A DNA stretch of 64,000 nt. Source: Osmia lignaria lignaria. Lineage: Eukaryota > Arthropoda > Insecta > Hymenoptera > Megachilidae. Every line of letters starts with the position of its first letter. Position 1 is the stretch's first letter. Shown one piece after another: positions 62,084-64,000 of this stretch. The notes under the pieces are model-generated. The model saw only the letters and a list, made by a program, of their open reading frames with translations, ran no database searches and was not told where the DNA came from. Both the position numbers and the translations under genes were made by a program. The stretch spans positions 7,814,501-7,878,500 of the forward strand of contig NC_135044.1 of assembly GCF_051020975.1 (NCBI RefSeq). Reading direction: 5' to 3'.

Positions 62084-63552
62084 CTAGGCTTCGACGTCAC
62101 GAGCATTTTGAAACGCCGAAACAAGAGCATTTAATTGCACCGGCTCGCTGCAACCAATAGATACTCTCTTCTCTATTTCCGCCAGCTTAATTACCAGATC
62201 AATAAGTATCGAATCTGGAAACTCAACTGAAAAGAAATAATTACACATCTGGCATTCCTTCTAATATAATAATAAACATAAAACATACTTTTATTTACAA
62301 ATAAATGGAGTTCTGTTAGTATATCTTGTAATGCCAGCCCTTTCTTCACTTTTATGTCTTGAATTTCTATGGATACACGTGTTAAAGAAAACATAATTTA
62401 CAGATTGATAATCAGTGTATGTATATAAAACAAAAAAAGGATACTGCAATAACAGGATTCATATGATTCATTTAATAACCAGTTCATAATGTTCTTTATA
62501 TCAACTGGAAGAGGATGACCAACACAGGAATATACAGTTTCTTCTGTGACTGAACCAAAAGCAAGCCATGTACTCTGAAGAACATTTAAAACTTTTCTCA
62601 TATCTCCTCCACTTAGTGCCATTAATGCCTCTTTTCCATCTTCATTTACACTTAAACTATAACACATATGTATAGATAGTTGTTACAGCATTGTACACAA
62701 GAAATCATATACACTTACTTTTCTTCTTTAATAATAGTTTCTAATCTTGGTAAAATTTGATCTGGAGACAATGGTCCAAATCTAAACTTGGTACATCTAG
62801 ATTGAAGAGCAGGGATAATTTTACCAAGATAATTACATATGATACAAAACCTTACATTTTCTGTATACTTCTCAATTACTAAAATACAATCTCTGGTTAA
62901 TACTTATATTTATACTTAAACTACTAATGAAAACTTACTTCTCCTAAGAGCATTTTGTGCATCATTGGTCATAGCATCAGCTTCATCCAGAATAATTAAT
63001 TTAAAACCAGATTTATACAGTGTACCAGTACTTGCAAAACTAAGAATCTGTCCTCTCACTATACCAATACCTCTGTCATCTGAAGCATTCATTTCCAATA
63101 CCTACATTTGCAGATATTTAAATACGGTATTATGATTTCTTTAAAATAGAAATAGTATATAATTAAAGGTAAAACCATTGAATTAAACTGAGCTGGTGTG
63201 TACAACTTATGAGCACAAGCAAGTATAGTGCTAGTTTTTCCGGTACCGGGAGGTCCGTAAAACAGTAGATGAGGAAGTTGATTTTCATCGATAAATTTAT
63301 TTACTATAACAGAAGAAATATTTAATTAATAAATATCTAAAGAATTCATACCTTTTATAACATTATTAGATACTAACTCGTTTTGATGATTTCTTCGTGA
63401 GATATTAAATCGTCCAAATTTTTCGGTCGATATTTTTCGACCCTGTAAGATAGTAAAAGTAATATTTAACGCATTTTTTTAGCACGCATATAAAAAATAA
63501 ATATAACTCCTTACCATGGTAAATTGTTACTTGTCATAGGCTTTGCCGACAT
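62084..63552 (-). CDS. RfC5: Replication factor C subunit 5 (RFC38 type)
   Basis: Eight exons: 63,552-63,515, 63,442-63,378, 63,303-63,176, 63,101-62,939, 62,878-62,719, 62,656-62,445, 62,366-62,289 and 62,226-62,084. They total 987 nt (328 aa; human RFC5 has 340), all in phase. The protein is an AAA+ subunit of the clamp loader that places PCNA on primer-template DNA; it also serves in alternative clamp loaders. Visible motifs are WVEKYRPKNLDDL at the start, Walker A GPPGTGKTS (about 51-59), EMNASDDRG, Walker B LIILDEADAM (about 112-121), the SRC motif in ALQSRCTKFRFGPL, sensor 2 SGGDMRKVLNVLQST, and the C-terminal GLALQDILTELHLFV. NASDDRG with DEADAM distinguishes it from RFC2 and RFC4. Two donors are weak (GTTAGT after 63,378 and GTTTTA after 63,176) but are fixed by the conserved protein. 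The ATG at 63,552 gives the usual short N-terminus. Confidence 0.95.
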
Positions 63553-63912
63553 CGTTTAATATTCAATGTTTATTATACGTTTCTTAAAAAACGGCCAGTA
63601 AGGTTAAGAATTAGTTTGGCGCCTTAAAAGCCGTTACAAGTGGCAGTACAAGCGCGCTACTTGGTTTTCAAATTGGACGCAAATGATTGGTATAAATCAT
63701 TTGCCGAAATGCACATTGATGCATTAATGATTACATTTGGAGAATCATGTGTATGTACTGTAAAAAATATTATAAGCTACAAAATTATAATTTGATTTTG
63801 TAAAAAAAACTAACTTGCAACACGATACTAAATATGTTTAAGTGTACTTATTCCTAACCTTATTCGAAAACTATTTTACAGTCCGGAATATTCCGTACCA
63901 CTTTCATCAACA
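63553..63912. promoter_or_regulatory. RFC5 promoter region with an E2F-type site
   Basis: TTTGGCGCC at 63,615-63,623, about 65 bp upstream of the RFC5 ATG, matches the E2F consensus TTTSGCGC. Replication genes including RFC subunits are well-known E2F targets. The region may also serve a divergent gene whose first codons start near 63,913. Confidence 0.6.
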
Positions 63913-64000
63913 ATGGCTTATAGACTGATTAAAAAATATCCTCGATCCATTTACAAAGGAAATAAAGAAGTTAAGCAGCACTTTAATTATTTACTTGTAA
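63913..64000 (+). CDS. Possible start of a further gene, cut by the window end
   Basis: An ATG opens 29 codons that run off the window: MAYRLIKKYPRSIYKGNKEV and so on, Lys- and Tyr-rich. The frame is also open upstream to an acceptor-like TTTTACAG ending at 63,881. A GTAA at the very end could be a donor. The family is not recognised. Divergent placement from RFC5 with a shared promoter is plausible but unproven. Confidence 0.35.
   Translation, partial: MAYRLIKKYPRSIYKGNKEVKQHFNYLLV

Noticed and set aside
1..64000. tRNA, rRNA, known insect miRNA seeds, CRISPR arrays, bacterial features
   Set aside because: I looked for B-box-like GGTTCGANTCC words, common miRNA sequences (let-7, bantam, miR-1, miR-7, miR-184) and regularly spaced repeats and found none; the window is eukaryotic nuclear DNA.

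Overview
This is a eukaryotic, almost certainly insect, window. Six protein-coding genes with GT-AG introns can be reconstructed exon by exon, plus a seventh multi-exon membrane-protein gene. The gene set (Loquacious, Transformer-2, TAF5, QSOX, a DHHC palmitoyltransferase, MTHFS, RFC5), the CpG-rich GC-richer segments set against very AT-rich segments, and the short introns fit a hymenopteran, probably a bee. Species is inference.

Layout. 1-7,960: no convincing gene (a CpG-rich patch at about 1.5-1.9 kb, then very AT-rich sequence with microsatellites). 7,964-12,818 (-): loquacious, an RNAi/miRNA cofactor with three dsRNA-binding domains. It carries a 1.47-kb open frame directly downstream of, and in frame with, its stop codon. 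A complete MTHFS gene (9,881-10,762, +) sits inside the last loqs intron on the opposite strand. 14,396-16,712 (+): transformer-2. 18,222-20,413 (+): QSOX sulfhydryl oxidase, convergent with a single-exon DHHC palmitoyltransferase (21,234-22,145, -). 22,571-25,253 (+): TAF5, divergent from the palmitoyltransferase. 28,043-32,600 (-): a ten-exon type I membrane protein with an LDLa, five CUB, LDLa, TM layout. 32.6-62.1 kb: about 29 kb of GC-richer sequence with no supportable coding gene, perhaps partly the 5' intron and regulatory territory of the CUB gene. 62,084-63,552 (-): RFC5. 63,913-64,000 (+): possible start of another gene.

The compact left half holds housekeeping genes for small-RNA processing, splicing, transcription, oxidative folding, folate metabolism and palmitoylation, packed divergently, convergently and nested. 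The right half is dominated by one gene with long flanking non-coding DNA. Two fold-back transposable elements are clear: a 222-bp hAT-like one with an 8-bp target duplication, and a 390-bp TA-flanked one.

The observation most worth following is the loqs 3' open frame. A perfectly placed, phase-compatible 3' splice site just after the stop codon, or stop-codon readthrough, would attach a disordered tail of roughly 480-490 residues to Loquacious. All exon models were built by eye from splice signals, phase and family resemblance; no database search or computation was run.
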